A DNA stretch of 64,000 nt. Source: Asparagopsis taxiformis. Its lineage: Eukaryota; Rhodophyta; Florideophyceae; Bonnemaisoniales; Bonnemaisoniaceae. Below are positions 32,801 through 41,999 of the stretch, in pieces (position 1 is the stretch's first letter; every line of letters begins with the position of its first letter). The stretch spans positions 1 through 64,000 of the forward strand of contig JALQPE010000388.1 of assembly GCA_030407315.1 (NCBI GenBank), in the 5' to 3' direction. The position numbers and the translations under genes were made by a program. The notes beneath the pieces are model-generated. The model worked only from the letters and a program-made list of their open reading frames with translations. It was not told the DNA's origin and searched no databases.

Positions 32801-33321
32801 CCTCCTTTCACAACGTTATTGTTGCTGCATCGACAGTTCGAGAGGGAGGATTGGGGGTTTTTGCCGCAGAAGATTTAGAGAGGGGCTCTGTTGTTGGATG
32901 GTATAATGGGACAATTTTATACGGGAAGATTGGGGAGAATGAACCGCAACGCAGTCGCTTGTACGGACCGGACGGGTTCGGTTGTACTGGTGAAAGATTC
33001 CAAAACTTCAACATGGAGATGGAGACCAGTGTCATCGGAGAAGAAGCACCGGTCGACAAGATATATCTTGTACCAGCGGAATACAATGTCTGCAGCTACC
33101 TCAACGACAGTAGGACCATTGACGGAATGGAGAGAGTTGCAAATGTGCAACGCAGAAAAAATGCAGAGTTCCGAGTTCACAAAGACGTCAATCCTACTTG
33201 CGACTTCAAGTATGCAGTAGCAAAACCTGATCTCATCCTAGCGCAGGTTGTAGTAGATGTTCGAGCTGGGGAAGAGATATTCGTTGACTATGGATCGCGC
33301 TACTGGACTGCAGAGAAGTAG
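29812..33321 (+). CDS. ParB-like / DNA methyltransferase / SET fusion protein, 1169 aa
   Basis: Complete reading with three recognisable parts. (1) ParB/Srx-like domain, residues ~25-120, with the family motif LDGAHRSKAV. (2) After a long helical region, an amino-methyltransferase: motif IV TDPPFNTRR (~665) precedes motif I DLFSGTYST (~847), and R-PGGH and NYR-like elements lie between, the beta-class order; DPPF/Y is typical of N6-adenine enzymes, though N4-cytosine is not excluded. (3) SET domain ~1000-1160: GGLGVFAAEDL, YLNDSR and EEIFVDYG. SET proteins methylate lysines from S-adenosylmethionine, usually in histones. Bacterial ParB domains bind DNA and CTP; here the role is inferred to be targeting. 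All key motifs are intact, so this may be a working nuclear writer of both DNA and histone marks. Confidence 0.85.
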   Translation: MASEKRNPASTSGRPLHGERRNGLLHIDPFKIKRYVEIREIDYRHVDVIAESIQVYGYNDNNPITGRIIAGEVEVLDGAHRSKAVIKLIENGELPRDFTVPMIEEEVDISPITSAAFLLDSVKASNANDMASRQKRMTFIEYLNLTLDLRDGYWERNAGEKQGSSSMVTIRDVNMPSIRRWLAVGSQREDLAETVLRQPQYESCLSILRVLRPYSRIEEPNPKMVRCLWQLFCIVWGRPVEVQNNFAMKEFPTSLEKRASVGEQLFGMSTSGEIASPLCREVLTCEYFRSGRSAQGRTLTEEDKVFGRLMFMISFVHIALTRRRNAPIRRGRKRRRTGRDTETSTFAPFQRTRANGESVGVVLERVMSAWDTTAMILGFESAYMMCRPYMVFDSEKFQFICLANRTDGWAHPDHYSDLLLPSPVVKLRENAGYPGTLDISVDARLRSLTEAVLVSVYDCMIGIDVFGSSTNQMEGLRTKFFHQPDRFGLNAFIEARIEQSIALDGHERLKVWKNWNREMRVKPVDVCDLKILYETEQRNAASRSLSRERDRLESNESMQHSTRRLGTGGRKPTNDSGSQYTSSMDGRASSAMDTVMQDVAEDTPSAEAVGEEEGVPDHIVQLKKVMKRFCVAYNCTASRLVHQVNTDSIGMLSGNTIDGQAQLVLTDPPFNTRREKGKTNSDYDDINSAQMFRTGKDISRMLRPGGHALIFSSIKQLVGWGEALQNAESGEQSMRTDDVPLILSRRPYVFIQNPMNKSCSLHNIHEFVVHSFKRGMGAAAFEMVDYSLHNRDLSRHPGYVNAIDNCPKLGPGESLNFEDKRLRAEQKPLSILRELISRFSKPGDIVVDLFSGTYSTAIACMTMRDGLYRKFIGCEKDATCHGSAQPLLLDCFVRQGRDGVFGEATKNDISSILANKEWNYSIRSNVGSERLRHRSDAPDGFPSVSSLPLHMLRFVSSVARDQSMLRRLAEVPMNEWGVEDLGKVFSVDPEMMLAVDASFHNVIVAASTVREGGLGVFAAEDLERGSVVGWYNGTILYGKIGENEPQRSRLYGPDGFGCTGERFQNFNMEMETSVIGEEAPVDKIYLVPAEYNVCSYLNDSRTIDGMERVANVQRRKNAEFRVHKDVNPTCDFKYAVAKPDLILAQVVVDVRAGEEIFVDYGSRYWTAEK

Positions 33322-33464
33322 GACAGTTTAGGCGTCCAATTACAGATATCAAGAGTACCATCAGCAATAAAAAGTCTTGCATCTGAACTCGTACAACGTT
33401 GTAGTACTACAATCTACCTGAGCGATAATAACAGACTTTCATTTGCTGAGCGGTGCCAGTCAGC

Positions 33465-33682
33465 CCACGTCCAATGATAGTGCTGCACCTGGGCTTTGCC
33501 ATGCCAAAATAATACCGGGTATTATTTTGGGTGTGGCCAGCCCAAGTGCAGCACTATCATTGGCTGTCATGAACGCAGCGGCAGCCAATGGAATTGCTGC
33601 ACCTGGGCTTTGCCATGCCAAAATAATACCGGGTATTATTTTGGCATGGCAAAGCCCAGGTGCAGCAATTCCATTGGCTGCC
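33465..33682. repeat. Two palindromic repeats; the second a perfect 103-bp palindrome
   Basis: Cores AATAATACCGGGTATTATT at 33517 and 33631. The second is a perfect palindrome from 33580 to 33682 around a single central base; the first is imperfect. They lie between convergent genes (stop at 33321, stop at 34012). The arms share tgcacctgggctttg with each other and resemble those at 37.4 kb. Confidence 0.9.
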
Positions 33683-34011
33683 AGGTTTGCATCTCAACTA
33701 TAGTTAGTATACTAAGAAGAACAATTCAAGACCTTGGTTACTCGAGTGATGTGGAATTGTGGCAGTCTTGCAAAACTGTGCCATGCATGTAGGAAAGGAA
33801 AAGAGATCAGTCTGTACGATGTAGGGTGTAGAAGCTATGCGGGGTGAGAGGTAGAGGAACTCTAATAGTGCAGTAGACTGACCGTGCTAATATTTTCAAA
33901 GTCATGAATAGGAGTAGATTTAGTTGTGGTAAAGGAAGTATACTACCGAAGCTAGCTTAGGATTGGCAGATGCTGCCTGTAGAGGGAGAGGCAAAGCAGT
34001 ATTCTTGCAGA
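33683..34011. other. Intergenic spacer, nothing recognised
   Basis: About 330 bp between the palindromic repeats and the 3' end of the next gene. I see no coding sequence or repeat in it. Confidence 0.5.
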
Positions 34012-36891
34012 TTATCGCGCACTAGGTGCATCCCAGTAGTTGACTGTTTCGATAGCATCCGCCAATTCTTCTTCGTCACTTAAAAGGTAGAGATGAGAAC
34101 GAACCGGAAGACCATATGTTAGGCGATTTTCCGCTGAACTACTGAATCCTTTGCCTCCATGGTAGAAGTCACCACGACCGATGAAGAGAGAATACGGTGG
34201 CACGTAGATGTCCATAACAGGCGTCTTGTACTTCTCAGCGTCTGCACGCGTCAAACAGACGTGGCTGAAATACGCTCCACGAAGCCAGAACCCATCAGCC
34301 GCGCTTGCCATCAGAAAGTACGATCTTCCAGGTGGGAAATCGGAATCATTGATGACCACCGGTAGGTCTGTGTGCAAGTCTTGATCTGGAGCACCATCAG
34401 AGGTCAGCAAAAGACGTAAACCGGTTTTAGGAAAGGCCACAGGCTCATGGATTCCTAGGCCCAAGTACATTAGCTCGGCACAGATTGCTTTGCCGACCTC
34501 GAGAATCATCTTGTTCTTGAATTGATGTTCATCCATCTGCTCGAGATCGTCGCAAATCTTCTTCCTTGAGATAGAGAACCTTCCCAAACGAGAGGCCTGT
34601 TGCTCTGCTGTTACCTCACCCTTGTTTCGAATCTGATGCCAGGGATCATTGGAACTGTCTTCAGCAGAAGAATGAACAGGTTTGAACTTCTGGGCGTAGA
34701 ACGTGAACAGTTCATGTGCTGCGTTGCCCACAGTCGAAGAACGGAAGATACCACTGAGTACATGGGCACCCAAGAGATTGAGAGTTGACCTAGCTGTTGC
34801 AAAGAACTTCTCTGCACAGCAAGCTGGACCACTGCACGCTATACAATTCATATCGGCAGCAGCTGCACTCAAAATCTCCTGTCGGATTGTTTCGTACAGC
34901 TTGCTGTCGATATAGTACTTGACCCTAGAGTCTGACGGTATGGTGTTCGGGAGAATATCCATAATCCGTTCATCGACTACCCTGTCGGGGAGGGGATTTT
35001 CCTGCTCATCGCTGAACAATGGAATCTCTTCCGTTGAACGTTTCACTTCGAGTCTTCTGCGCTTCGGAAGGGGCTCTTCGGACTCTTCTTCTACCTCCGA
35101 CTCTGCCTGACTGTCGCCGCCAACCCGTAGACTCTCCGTTCTCTGCCGTTTCGACCTGCGAAGTGTCTCGACTGGCTCATTCACCGCAAGCGGTGGTGCA
35201 TTGAGAGGGAGACGGAGGAGAACAGATCCCAATTGCTTCTCAGAACCTGCCACAGTGGCATCAGGGGTTCCTTGAGCCTGCTCAACTGCAGGAACGGAAG
35301 TGGCAGGAGCAGGAGGGGTAGCAGGAGGGGTAGCAGGAGGGGTGGAAGGGGCGGGAACGGAAGCGGCAGGAGGAGGGGTAGCAGGAGGGGTGGAAGGGGC
35401 GGGAACGGAAGTGGCAGGAGGAGGAGGGGTAGTAGGAGCAGGAGTAGAAGGGGTAGAAGGGGTAGAATGAGCACGAGGAGCAGGAGGGGTAGAAGGGGCA
35501 GGAGGAGTAGGACCAGAACGGGTAGAAGGGGTAGAAGGCTCATCTGATTGGGGCGTAGATGGCTTCGGCGCATCTTCAGATGGCTGTTCATTATGAACAA
35601 TGACCCTTTGGTCTTCTTCCATGTCCACAACGCCCGTGGAAAAGCGAAGCTGCTCATACATTTCGTCGGAGACGAGAGCATGCTTCGTACCGCTGTTGTC
35701 GTCGGTATTGAAGTGCAGGAGGGTCTCCGCGATACTGTTCGCTATAACAGTCTCGGTTCCTGACCCATTGTTCTTGAGCTCGGAGTAGAAATGTTCGAGC
35801 GGAGGCTCCATCTTTTTGTGAGCAGCAACCGGCTCGGACATCTTGAAAACTTCAATCAAAACACGAACGAAAGGATTACCAAATCCTCTTGTCGTCCTAC
35901 TCAACTGACGCAGATCTCGCATGCGTGTCCAGAGAGCTGTTATGAGCAAGATGAACCTTTGCTGATACTCCGAGCCGCGACGGAAGTCTGCCATGAAAAC
36001 GAGATCCATGTTGCAGCCATACATGTCTACGGACTGCTTGAAGACATCGTCGTTGATGTCACGGCCTTCTTTAACGGCCCTTTCCTGTTCCGCAGCGAGA
36101 ATTTCCTTGGTGAACATGCTCGGTACGGAACTCCAGAACTCAAGCGCTTTGTTGTTCACAGTCCGGAAGCCTTTCGCAGCAGTCACGTGCTTGTTGATGG
36201 CTTGGTAGCCCAGTTTCGATATCGACAACTGGCTGTCCATGATGACCTGAATGCACTTCCGATTCGGTTCACCCAGCATGTCCTTGGTCGTGAGCAGTTG
36301 GACCACAGAACACACTCGGTCTGCCAAAGAAACAAGGGCAACATCATGTGTGAGTGTGTTTGCTTGAATGGACAGCCCGAGTACTTCAAAAGGTGTGAAG
36401 TACTCATCGGAAACTTCTTCTGTCCCTGGGCGCCTGATCAAAGCCACATCGATGTTCCTGAATGAAGCAGCATACGGATGTTGCCCTTCCGGGTCTTCAC
36501 GAATGCACTTCTGGAGAGCCGCAACGCGATGGCCACCATCGATGTAAAAGGTTTGAAGGGTGGGGGTTGTGCTGCCTTCACTAGGAAGGAGCATTTTGCA
36601 GGCAAGGATTCGGGAGATTGAGGAGGTGAATCCTTCCCTCAAGAACTTCTCCTTCAGCTCAAGCACTCTCCCTTCCCTAATATGACGAGAGAATAGGGGG
36701 GGTCTGTGCAAATCCAAGGGAGACAGCCTGTGGTCAGCTTTGGGACAGTCTGACAACTGAACCTCGGCGGTGACAGAGTTATCGTGACCAGGGCTGCGAG
36801 AAGGGGCGCGAGAGCGAGCGGAGGCCCGACCGCGAGTCGAAGCGCGAGCAGGGGCGGGGGCAGAGGGTTTGGAGCGAGTGCGAGGAGCCAT
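34012..36891 (-). CDS. ParB-like / putative 2-oxoglutarate-Fe(II) dioxygenase fusion no. 1, 959 aa
   Basis: The start at 36891 opens an Arg/Ser/Pro-rich, probably disordered tail (MAPRTRSKPSAPAPARAST). A ParB/Srx-like domain follows with YIDGGHRVAALQ at ~113. The middle is helical, then comes a Pro/Ser/Thr linker of repeats (~450-540) and a basic stretch. The C-terminal ~250 residues have the double-stranded beta-helix pattern: iron ligands HTD (~838) and a distal H in PPYSLFIGRGDFYHGG (~908), then RSHLYL as the likely 2-oxoglutarate-side arginine region. This His-x-Asp...His layout fits 2OG oxygenases, which include DNA demethylases and hydroxylases. The substrate is unknown; a DNA or histone mark eraser is inferred from its methyltransferase neighbour. 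Confidence 0.7.
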   Translation of the reverse strand: MAPRTRSKPSAPAPARASTRGRASARSRAPSRSPGHDNSVTAEVQLSDCPKADHRLSPLDLHRPPLFSRHIREGRVLELKEKFLREGFTSSISRILACKMLLPSEGSTTPTLQTFYIDGGHRVAALQKCIREDPEGQHPYAASFRNIDVALIRRPGTEEVSDEYFTPFEVLGLSIQANTLTHDVALVSLADRVCSVVQLLTTKDMLGEPNRKCIQVIMDSQLSISKLGYQAINKHVTAAKGFRTVNNKALEFWSSVPSMFTKEILAAEQERAVKEGRDINDDVFKQSVDMYGCNMDLVFMADFRRGSEYQQRFILLITALWTRMRDLRQLSRTTRGFGNPFVRVLIEVFKMSEPVAAHKKMEPPLEHFYSELKNNGSGTETVIANSIAETLLHFNTDDNSGTKHALVSDEMYEQLRFSTGVVDMEEDQRVIVHNEQPSEDAPKPSTPQSDEPSTPSTRSGPTPPAPSTPPAPRAHSTPSTPSTPAPTTPPPPATSVPAPSTPPATPPPAASVPAPSTPPATPPATPPAPATSVPAVEQAQGTPDATVAGSEKQLGSVLLRLPLNAPPLAVNEPVETLRRSKRQRTESLRVGGDSQAESEVEEESEEPLPKRRRLEVKRSTEEIPLFSDEQENPLPDRVVDERIMDILPNTIPSDSRVKYYIDSKLYETIRQEILSAAAADMNCIACSGPACCAEKFFATARSTLNLLGAHVLSGIFRSSTVGNAAHELFTFYAQKFKPVHSSAEDSSNDPWHQIRNKGEVTAEQQASRLGRFSISRKKICDDLEQMDEHQFKNKMILEVGKAICAELMYLGLGIHEPVAFPKTGLRLLLTSDGAPDQDLHTDLPVVINDSDFPPGRSYFLMASAADGFWLRGAYFSHVCLTRADAEKYKTPVMDIYVPPYSLFIGRGDFYHGGKGFSSSAENRLTYGLPVRSHLYLLSDEEELADAIETVNYWDAPSAR
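35270..35545 (-). repeat. Minisatellite coding for the Pro/Thr/Ser linker
   Basis: Short GGGGTAG(C)AGGAGG-type units repeat without breaking the frame of the dioxygenase gene. The protein reads as PSTPPAPSTP-like repeats. It probably varies in length between copies and acts as a flexible spacer between the ParB-like and oxygenase parts. Confidence 0.75.
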
Positions 36892-37329
36892 TGAAGGATG
36901 AGGGAAAGCAGGAATGGAGAGAAGCTTGATTGAGTGTACGACCCCGATAACGACGATACAGAGACGATTAAGATAGATTTATTTCGCTACTGCAGTCTGA
37001 TAAAGGATCAAACGTGAACAATCCGTTTCAACTCTGATTTCAATTTTTTGTTTATTTCTAGACCACTTGACTCAGATCAAGAGTAATACTCGAAATTCAG
37101 TTAATTTCTGCGGCCAAATACAATCGCTATACGACGAGTTCATACTCAAAGTGGCCAAAGTGGCTAAACAGGTACGAGTTGGTCATGGTGATTACCCCAA
37201 AACCACTCAAGTAATAACTACATAATGCTGAAGTCACATACTTCCCAGCATTTTGCACCAACTCGTGGAGCTGATGCGTACATACCAAATGCGTCTGTAT
37301 TCAACATGAACCACGAATAAGTGGGCTTC
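36892..37329. other. Upstream region of dioxygenase gene no. 1
   Basis: About 440 bp with no coding sequence that I can support; it should include the promoter of the gene starting at 36891. No defined element is seen. Confidence 0.4.
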
Positions 37330-37860
37330 GGCCAATGAGTGCACTGCACCTGGCTTGAGAAACTAGGAATAATACCCGGTATTATTTTGGCCTCCCAAAA
37401 GCCAGGTGCACCAACGCCATTGGCCGGTGGTAGTTTGGACAACCTCGGCCAATGGGGTTGGTGCACTTGGTCTACACCGACCCAAAATAATACCGGGTAT
37501 TATTTTGGCCTCCCAAAAGCCAGGTGCACCAACGCCATTGGCCGATGGTATCCGGCTACCACCGGCCAATGGGGTTGGTGCACTTGGTCTACACCGACCC
37601 AAAATAATACCCGGTATTATTTTGGCCTCCCAAAAGCCAGGTGCACCAACGCCATTGGCCGGTGGTAGTTTGGACAACCTCGGCCAATGGGGTTGGTGCA
37701 CTTGGTCTATACCGACCCAAAATAATACCCGGTATTATTTTGGCCTCCCAAAAGCCAGGTGCACCAATGCCATTGGCTGAGGTTATCCGGAGTACCCCCA
37801 GGCAATGGGGTTGGTGCACTTGGTCTACACCCACCCAACTTTATACCCGGCCAGACTCCT
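37330..37860. repeat. Tandem array of ~117-bp palindromic units
   Basis: Four clear cores AATAATACCSGGTATTATT centred at 37377, 37495, 37612 and 37730, with a decayed fifth near 37848. Each unit has inverted arms (ccaggtgcaccaacgccatt and complement) ending in ccattggcc. The array lies between the 5' end of one dioxygenase gene and the 3' end of the next. Confidence 0.9.
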
Positions 37861-38161
37861 GTTCTCAGGAACTGAAAATTTTACCGGGGATAGTGAACGA
37901 TGTAATATAATACCAGGTTTTACTATCTGCTATCGTTTCTTGCATCTACTGAAGAGGTTTAGAATTTGCAGCTCCTGTAGGTAGAGCTTTCTGTGGAGAA
38001 TAGCTTTCTGCATGTGGTGTTTGTTACATTTGTGAAGTTGATCTGATTATATAAAGAATCCATGCAGTATCTCTTTTATCATGTTCTATTGGAATTGTGT
38101 TTATTACTCTACGGATTCATACCCAACTAAGGCTTCAACACGGCTGGACAGATGCCCTTCA

Positions 38162-41100
38162 TCACTTCAATTTCGAATTGCCCTCCCAATGTCCAACGAC
38201 ATATTCTCCTTCTTCACTTTGATGCTGCTCAGTTTTGAGGAATATGTGAGATCGGATCGGGAACTTGTATTGAAGACCCTTATTGCTCTCAAATCCTTCC
38301 TCGTGGTGATAAACATCCCCTCGGCAGACAAGAACAGAATATGGTGGTACTTCACACCTCTTCATTGGAACTCTGTATAACTCTCTGTTGGGATGGGATA
38401 AACAGACATGACTGTAGGGTGCAAGCACGAGGCCGAATCCATCTGCGCCGCTTGACATCATGAAGTAGGATGGCGGAGAAGGGGGACTGTTAACTTCATC
38501 GATTCCCACTTCATAGTCTGTATGTCCAGCACGAGGTTTAGTCCGCTCTCCAGTCAGCACTAAAGTAGTTCCAGTGCTGGGGAAGGCCATCGGGTCCTTC
38601 CCACTAGTCCTCAATTCCAAACCTTCCGCACAAATACCTAGACCGAGCTCAACAATCATCTTCTTCCGATAGAGATTATTATTGTTATCCTCGAGGTCAT
38701 CACATAAGCTCTTCCGCTTTGTTATAAAGATTCCTCTGCCCTTCTCACCTTCTTCATCAGAGTTTTTCCCATCCATCATAGCCATGCACCACGGTGTCCA
38801 GTCCGGATCTCTGCGGGTGTCACCGGATTCAGAGTTCTTCTTGGCATCCTCGAGACGTTCCTCAAACAACGCAGAAAAATGAAGGAGCAGTTCGTGGATC
38901 GCATCTGCAGTAGTAGAAGACTTGAATATTCCGTCCAGAATTGTAAACCCAACCAAGTCTATTTCATTTCGTTTCTCTCGGAAATAAGCCCTCGAGAGAA
39001 ACTCAGCGGAAACATTTTGTGCCGAATAGGCACTCGCTGCTGCTTCAGCGACCTCGGCTCGAAGCGTATCGACCAGTTTCCCATTCACATAGTATTTCAT
39101 TCGACTGTCGGGATGAATGATAACAGGCAGTTTCGCTTCTATACCTTCCTCCACATCTTTGTCAGGGACATCATTTTGTTGCCTGTCCGAATACTGACCT
39201 CCTTGAACCGCGTGGACTGCAGCGTCTTTGCCGGATTGCAAATTTGCGTCTTCACGCATCTTTTGCTTCTTCTTCTGCCGCGGCCTGCTGGTATCCTCTC
39301 CCACCAGGTCAATAACCTCTTGAGGGGTGACATCCACCAATTTCCGTTTGGATCGTAGAATCATTGGCGGCGTCTCCGTATTCCTCGGCTTTGCCTTTAA
39401 GGGCACGAAACCACTGCTGTGCTTGGCTTTCATCAACTTCCTAGGCGTAGAACTGGTAACAGGTGTTTCCGTGTCCTCCAGCTCAGGTAAAACAGGTAGG
39501 CCGACATCCGCTGTAGATAACATAGCGTCTCCAGTGCCATCACCCTGATTTCGTACACCTTTCATCGGGTCCTCCGTTGTCCTTCCAGAAGAATGTTCGG
39601 GACATTCTTCGCGGACATCTTTCGTTCCAGACCCATCGCTCTTCCTAGATTCAGGACCTCCTTCACCATCTCGACCAGTTCTTGGATGACCAACTGACAT
39701 ATTCGCCGGCGACTTTCCACCCTGCTCTGGTCTGAGCGTGGCACTTCCGGCTGCCACTGGGCTAGGTGATTGTTGCAGGTCATTTTCATCACCGTGGTCA
39801 TTTCTTCCTCGATTTGCACCAGTTGGTTCAAGCTCTTGAGTTCCTACGTTCTTCTGCAACACATCCCCAACTTCACAATCTCCAGGTTTCGAAGAATTGT
39901 TCTCGGTAGGCGCAGTAGGCACTGCGCGGTCCGTTGTAACCTGCTTTGCGCTTTCGGAATCTGCCGCTTTCCCTGTCGCCTCTTCACCAACCTGTGTTGC
40001 AGCACCGACCTCAGCGTTAACACGATCCGATATTTCCAGACTGCCCTGTGTCTGCTGTTGGGTAAGTACATTTGGACTCTGTACCACGTCCGAGCGATCA
40101 ATGGCAGCATTTGAAGTATCACCATACGATGCGGATTGTTGTCGTGGTTGAGGTGCAGTATTCCCTTCCAAGGATTTTCGCCTAGTCCGCCTTTCCTGCA
40201 CACCTATTTCAGGCGCGACGGAATGGTCGAGAGAGTCATCCGATAGAATTGGGCCGTTGAAAACCACATAACGGATTTCTTTCATCATAGACCGCGTCAA
40301 TGCTGCACGTATACCTCTCCCAGTTGGTGCGTCGGAAGGATAGAAATCTTTGAGGACAGTCAAAATGCGATATCGTATGGTTTTTCGTGTTCGTCCACCT
40401 GGCTCCGGTACTTCATGTAACTTCCTGAAACATGGATGAGGTGAGGAATGCCAGGAGTTTTCTTTCCGTACAGCTTTCTCAAGTATGTCATATATTTCAC
40501 ACATGCTGTAGCACCACTTTTGCGCGCATGTCTTTAGACTTATACCACCATCTCCTTTCCTACGTTTCCACATCGTCCACATTGCAGTGAGCTCTAGAAT
40601 GACAAGTTTGGTGTCCACCGAAGCTTTTCGAAACGCAGAAGCGAATAGGACGTCCACAGTGCATCCCTGCATATTCTTCGAGTCTGGCGGACTAGTTTCA
40701 GTTGCAAATCGACTTGGGATAGCTGACCAATGTTCGAACGCCGGGTTATTTACGTCTCCGAAGCCCTGCGCAATCGAAACGTACTTCATCATGATTCCTT
40801 CCTGACAACCTGGAATGACCTTGTTCTCGACTACAACTTTTGTGCACACATTTACCTTCGCCTTCATCAAGCCCTTCATCATCATGAACTTCATGACCGT
40901 ACAGACGTGGTCAGCAATAGAAACTTCTATCACGTCATGAGTCTTTTCGTTCAGCTTCTGCGATATTCGCATCACTTCAAGAGGATGAAACATTTCACGG
41001 GTTCCAGGTGGTCGGATGAAGTCAACGCTAATGCTCCTCAGTCTCCATCGATCAGCAACTGTCGGTTTGTTTTCCACAATCGACTGCAAAGCGCTGATAC

Positions 41101-41497
41101 GATGACCTCCATCAATGCACTGCAGTTTCTTCCGTCCGTCTGACCCCATTGTTTCACAGATGGTCATTCGGGTGCCAGTTTCCAGAAACCCCTCGGTAGA
41201 TATTTTGCTGACCAGATCGCGCACTCTGGCCTCCTGCACAAGACGAGAAGTTGATTCCGGTTTGGCAACATCTAGCGGATTGATCATTTTAGGTTCAGTC
41301 CTGCATTCGACAATGTTGATGTCAATCCCCATCACAGACTCTTCTGATGCTTCCATGCCAGCAGGACTCCCCTCGCCTTCACGGACGTTAGACCTCTCCC
41401 TGTTTTTCGATTTCACCGTCCCAGGAGTAGATGGAAAGCGTAGAGTGTTTTTCCCAGATGGTGATATATCACCAAGGGTTTTTGCTGCCTCTATCAT
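38162..41497 (-). CDS. ParB-like / putative 2-oxoglutarate-Fe(II) dioxygenase fusion no. 2, 1111 aa
   Basis: Complete reading, same plan as 34012-36891 but strongly diverged. ParB/Srx-like motif CIDGGHRISALQ at ~125; helical middle; a ~350-residue charged low-complexity linker with RSKRKL and RQKKKQK basic patches; C-terminal oxygenase with HTDYEV (~990), PPYSVLVCRGDVYHHE (~1062) and FPIRSHIFL. The iron-ligand triad is kept. The N-terminus begins just after a breakpoint: upstream of 41527 the sequence is a truncated copy of the 8.7-kb coiled-coil gene. The true start could therefore differ; MIEAAKTLG at 41497 is the first available. Confidence 0.7.
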   Translation of the reverse strand: MIEAAKTLGDISPSGKNTLRFPSTPGTVKSKNRERSNVREGEGSPAGMEASEESVMGIDINIVECRTEPKMINPLDVAKPESTSRLVQEARVRDLVSKISTEGFLETGTRMTICETMGSDGRKKLQCIDGGHRISALQSIVENKPTVADRWRLRSISVDFIRPPGTREMFHPLEVMRISQKLNEKTHDVIEVSIADHVCTVMKFMMMKGLMKAKVNVCTKVVVENKVIPGCQEGIMMKYVSIAQGFGDVNNPAFEHWSAIPSRFATETSPPDSKNMQGCTVDVLFASAFRKASVDTKLVILELTAMWTMWKRRKGDGGISLKTCAQKWCYSMCEIYDILEKAVRKENSWHSSPHPCFRKLHEVPEPGGRTRKTIRYRILTVLKDFYPSDAPTGRGIRAALTRSMMKEIRYVVFNGPILSDDSLDHSVAPEIGVQERRTRRKSLEGNTAPQPRQQSASYGDTSNAAIDRSDVVQSPNVLTQQQTQGSLEISDRVNAEVGAATQVGEEATGKAADSESAKQVTTDRAVPTAPTENNSSKPGDCEVGDVLQKNVGTQELEPTGANRGRNDHGDENDLQQSPSPVAAGSATLRPEQGGKSPANMSVGHPRTGRDGEGGPESRKSDGSGTKDVREECPEHSSGRTTEDPMKGVRNQGDGTGDAMLSTADVGLPVLPELEDTETPVTSSTPRKLMKAKHSSGFVPLKAKPRNTETPPMILRSKRKLVDVTPQEVIDLVGEDTSRPRQKKKQKMREDANLQSGKDAAVHAVQGGQYSDRQQNDVPDKDVEEGIEAKLPVIIHPDSRMKYYVNGKLVDTLRAEVAEAAASAYSAQNVSAEFLSRAYFREKRNEIDLVGFTILDGIFKSSTTADAIHELLLHFSALFEERLEDAKKNSESGDTRRDPDWTPWCMAMMDGKNSDEEGEKGRGIFITKRKSLCDDLEDNNNNLYRKKMIVELGLGICAEGLELRTSGKDPMAFPSTGTTLVLTGERTKPRAGHTDYEVGIDEVNSPPSPPSYFMMSSGADGFGLVLAPYSHVCLSHPNRELYRVPMKRCEVPPYSVLVCRGDVYHHEEGFESNKGLQYKFPIRSHIFLKTEQHQSEEGEYVVGHWEGNSKLK

Positions 41498-41526
41498 GGC
41501 AGCGTCTGCTCCCTGAATGGGTGTCT

Positions 41527-41999
41527 GGCTATCGGGTCCCTGACTGCATTACCTGCTGGGGCTGATGTACTCAGCATAGTTGGCGCAGTGGGGGTCACAG
41601 CCTCCAGTGTCTCGGGAACCCCCGGCTGGGACTCCGTCTGCAGCACCTCGCATCTGCCAACCCGGGAGGAACTACCTTTGCCATAGCACTCTGCCGCAAT
41701 TCCAACATGTTTTGAGCCACTATCATGTCATCATCATGATGTTCACTGTCCCTGCGAGCACGCTTGCCTCGGTCAAGCCCCATCTCTCTCCGCGCCGTTC
41801 CTCCTTCCTCACTTTCTCGCTGCGGATCCCCAGTTCTGCGCCGGTCCGTCTTGCGACTACCGGACCGCGGTTCAATGCTGCCGGTAGGCCCAGACCGCTT
41901 CTTCGCTCGGGATTGTCGGGCACTCGATACAGCAGCTGCTGACCGGGTTTTCTGGAGGCCCGGAGGCTTTGGAGCTTTCTTCGCAATACGCGGCGGCAT
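41527..41999 (-). pseudogene. Truncated copy of the 8.7-kb coiled-coil gene
   Basis: Matches 8694-9166 almost perfectly (start MPPRIAKKAPKPPG) with the same upstream region and an R190 copy beyond it. It lacks one G relative to the left copy (atgcgaggtg) but has the C that the left copy lacks. Homology ends at about 41530, at gggacccgatagc, where the next gene region begins. Confidence 0.85.

Noticed and set aside
35233..35547. Arg/Gly-rich reading on the opposite strand of the dioxygenase linker
   Set aside because: It is the antisense of the Pro/Ser/Thr minisatellite and has no conserved counterpart.
34012..36891. A bacterial or plasmid origin suggested by several ParB-like motifs
   Set aside because: The ParB-like domains are fused to SET and oxygenase domains and sit among Plavaka and chromovirus remains; no ParA or bacterial operon structure is present.
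37330..37910. CRISPR array, because of evenly spaced repeats
   Set aside because: The whole 117-bp units repeat, including would-be spacers, and the units are palindromic; the context is eukaryotic.
37339..37910. Open readings across the palindromic array on both strands
   Set aside because: They follow from the 117-118-bp periodicity of the repeat and share no similarity with any gene here.
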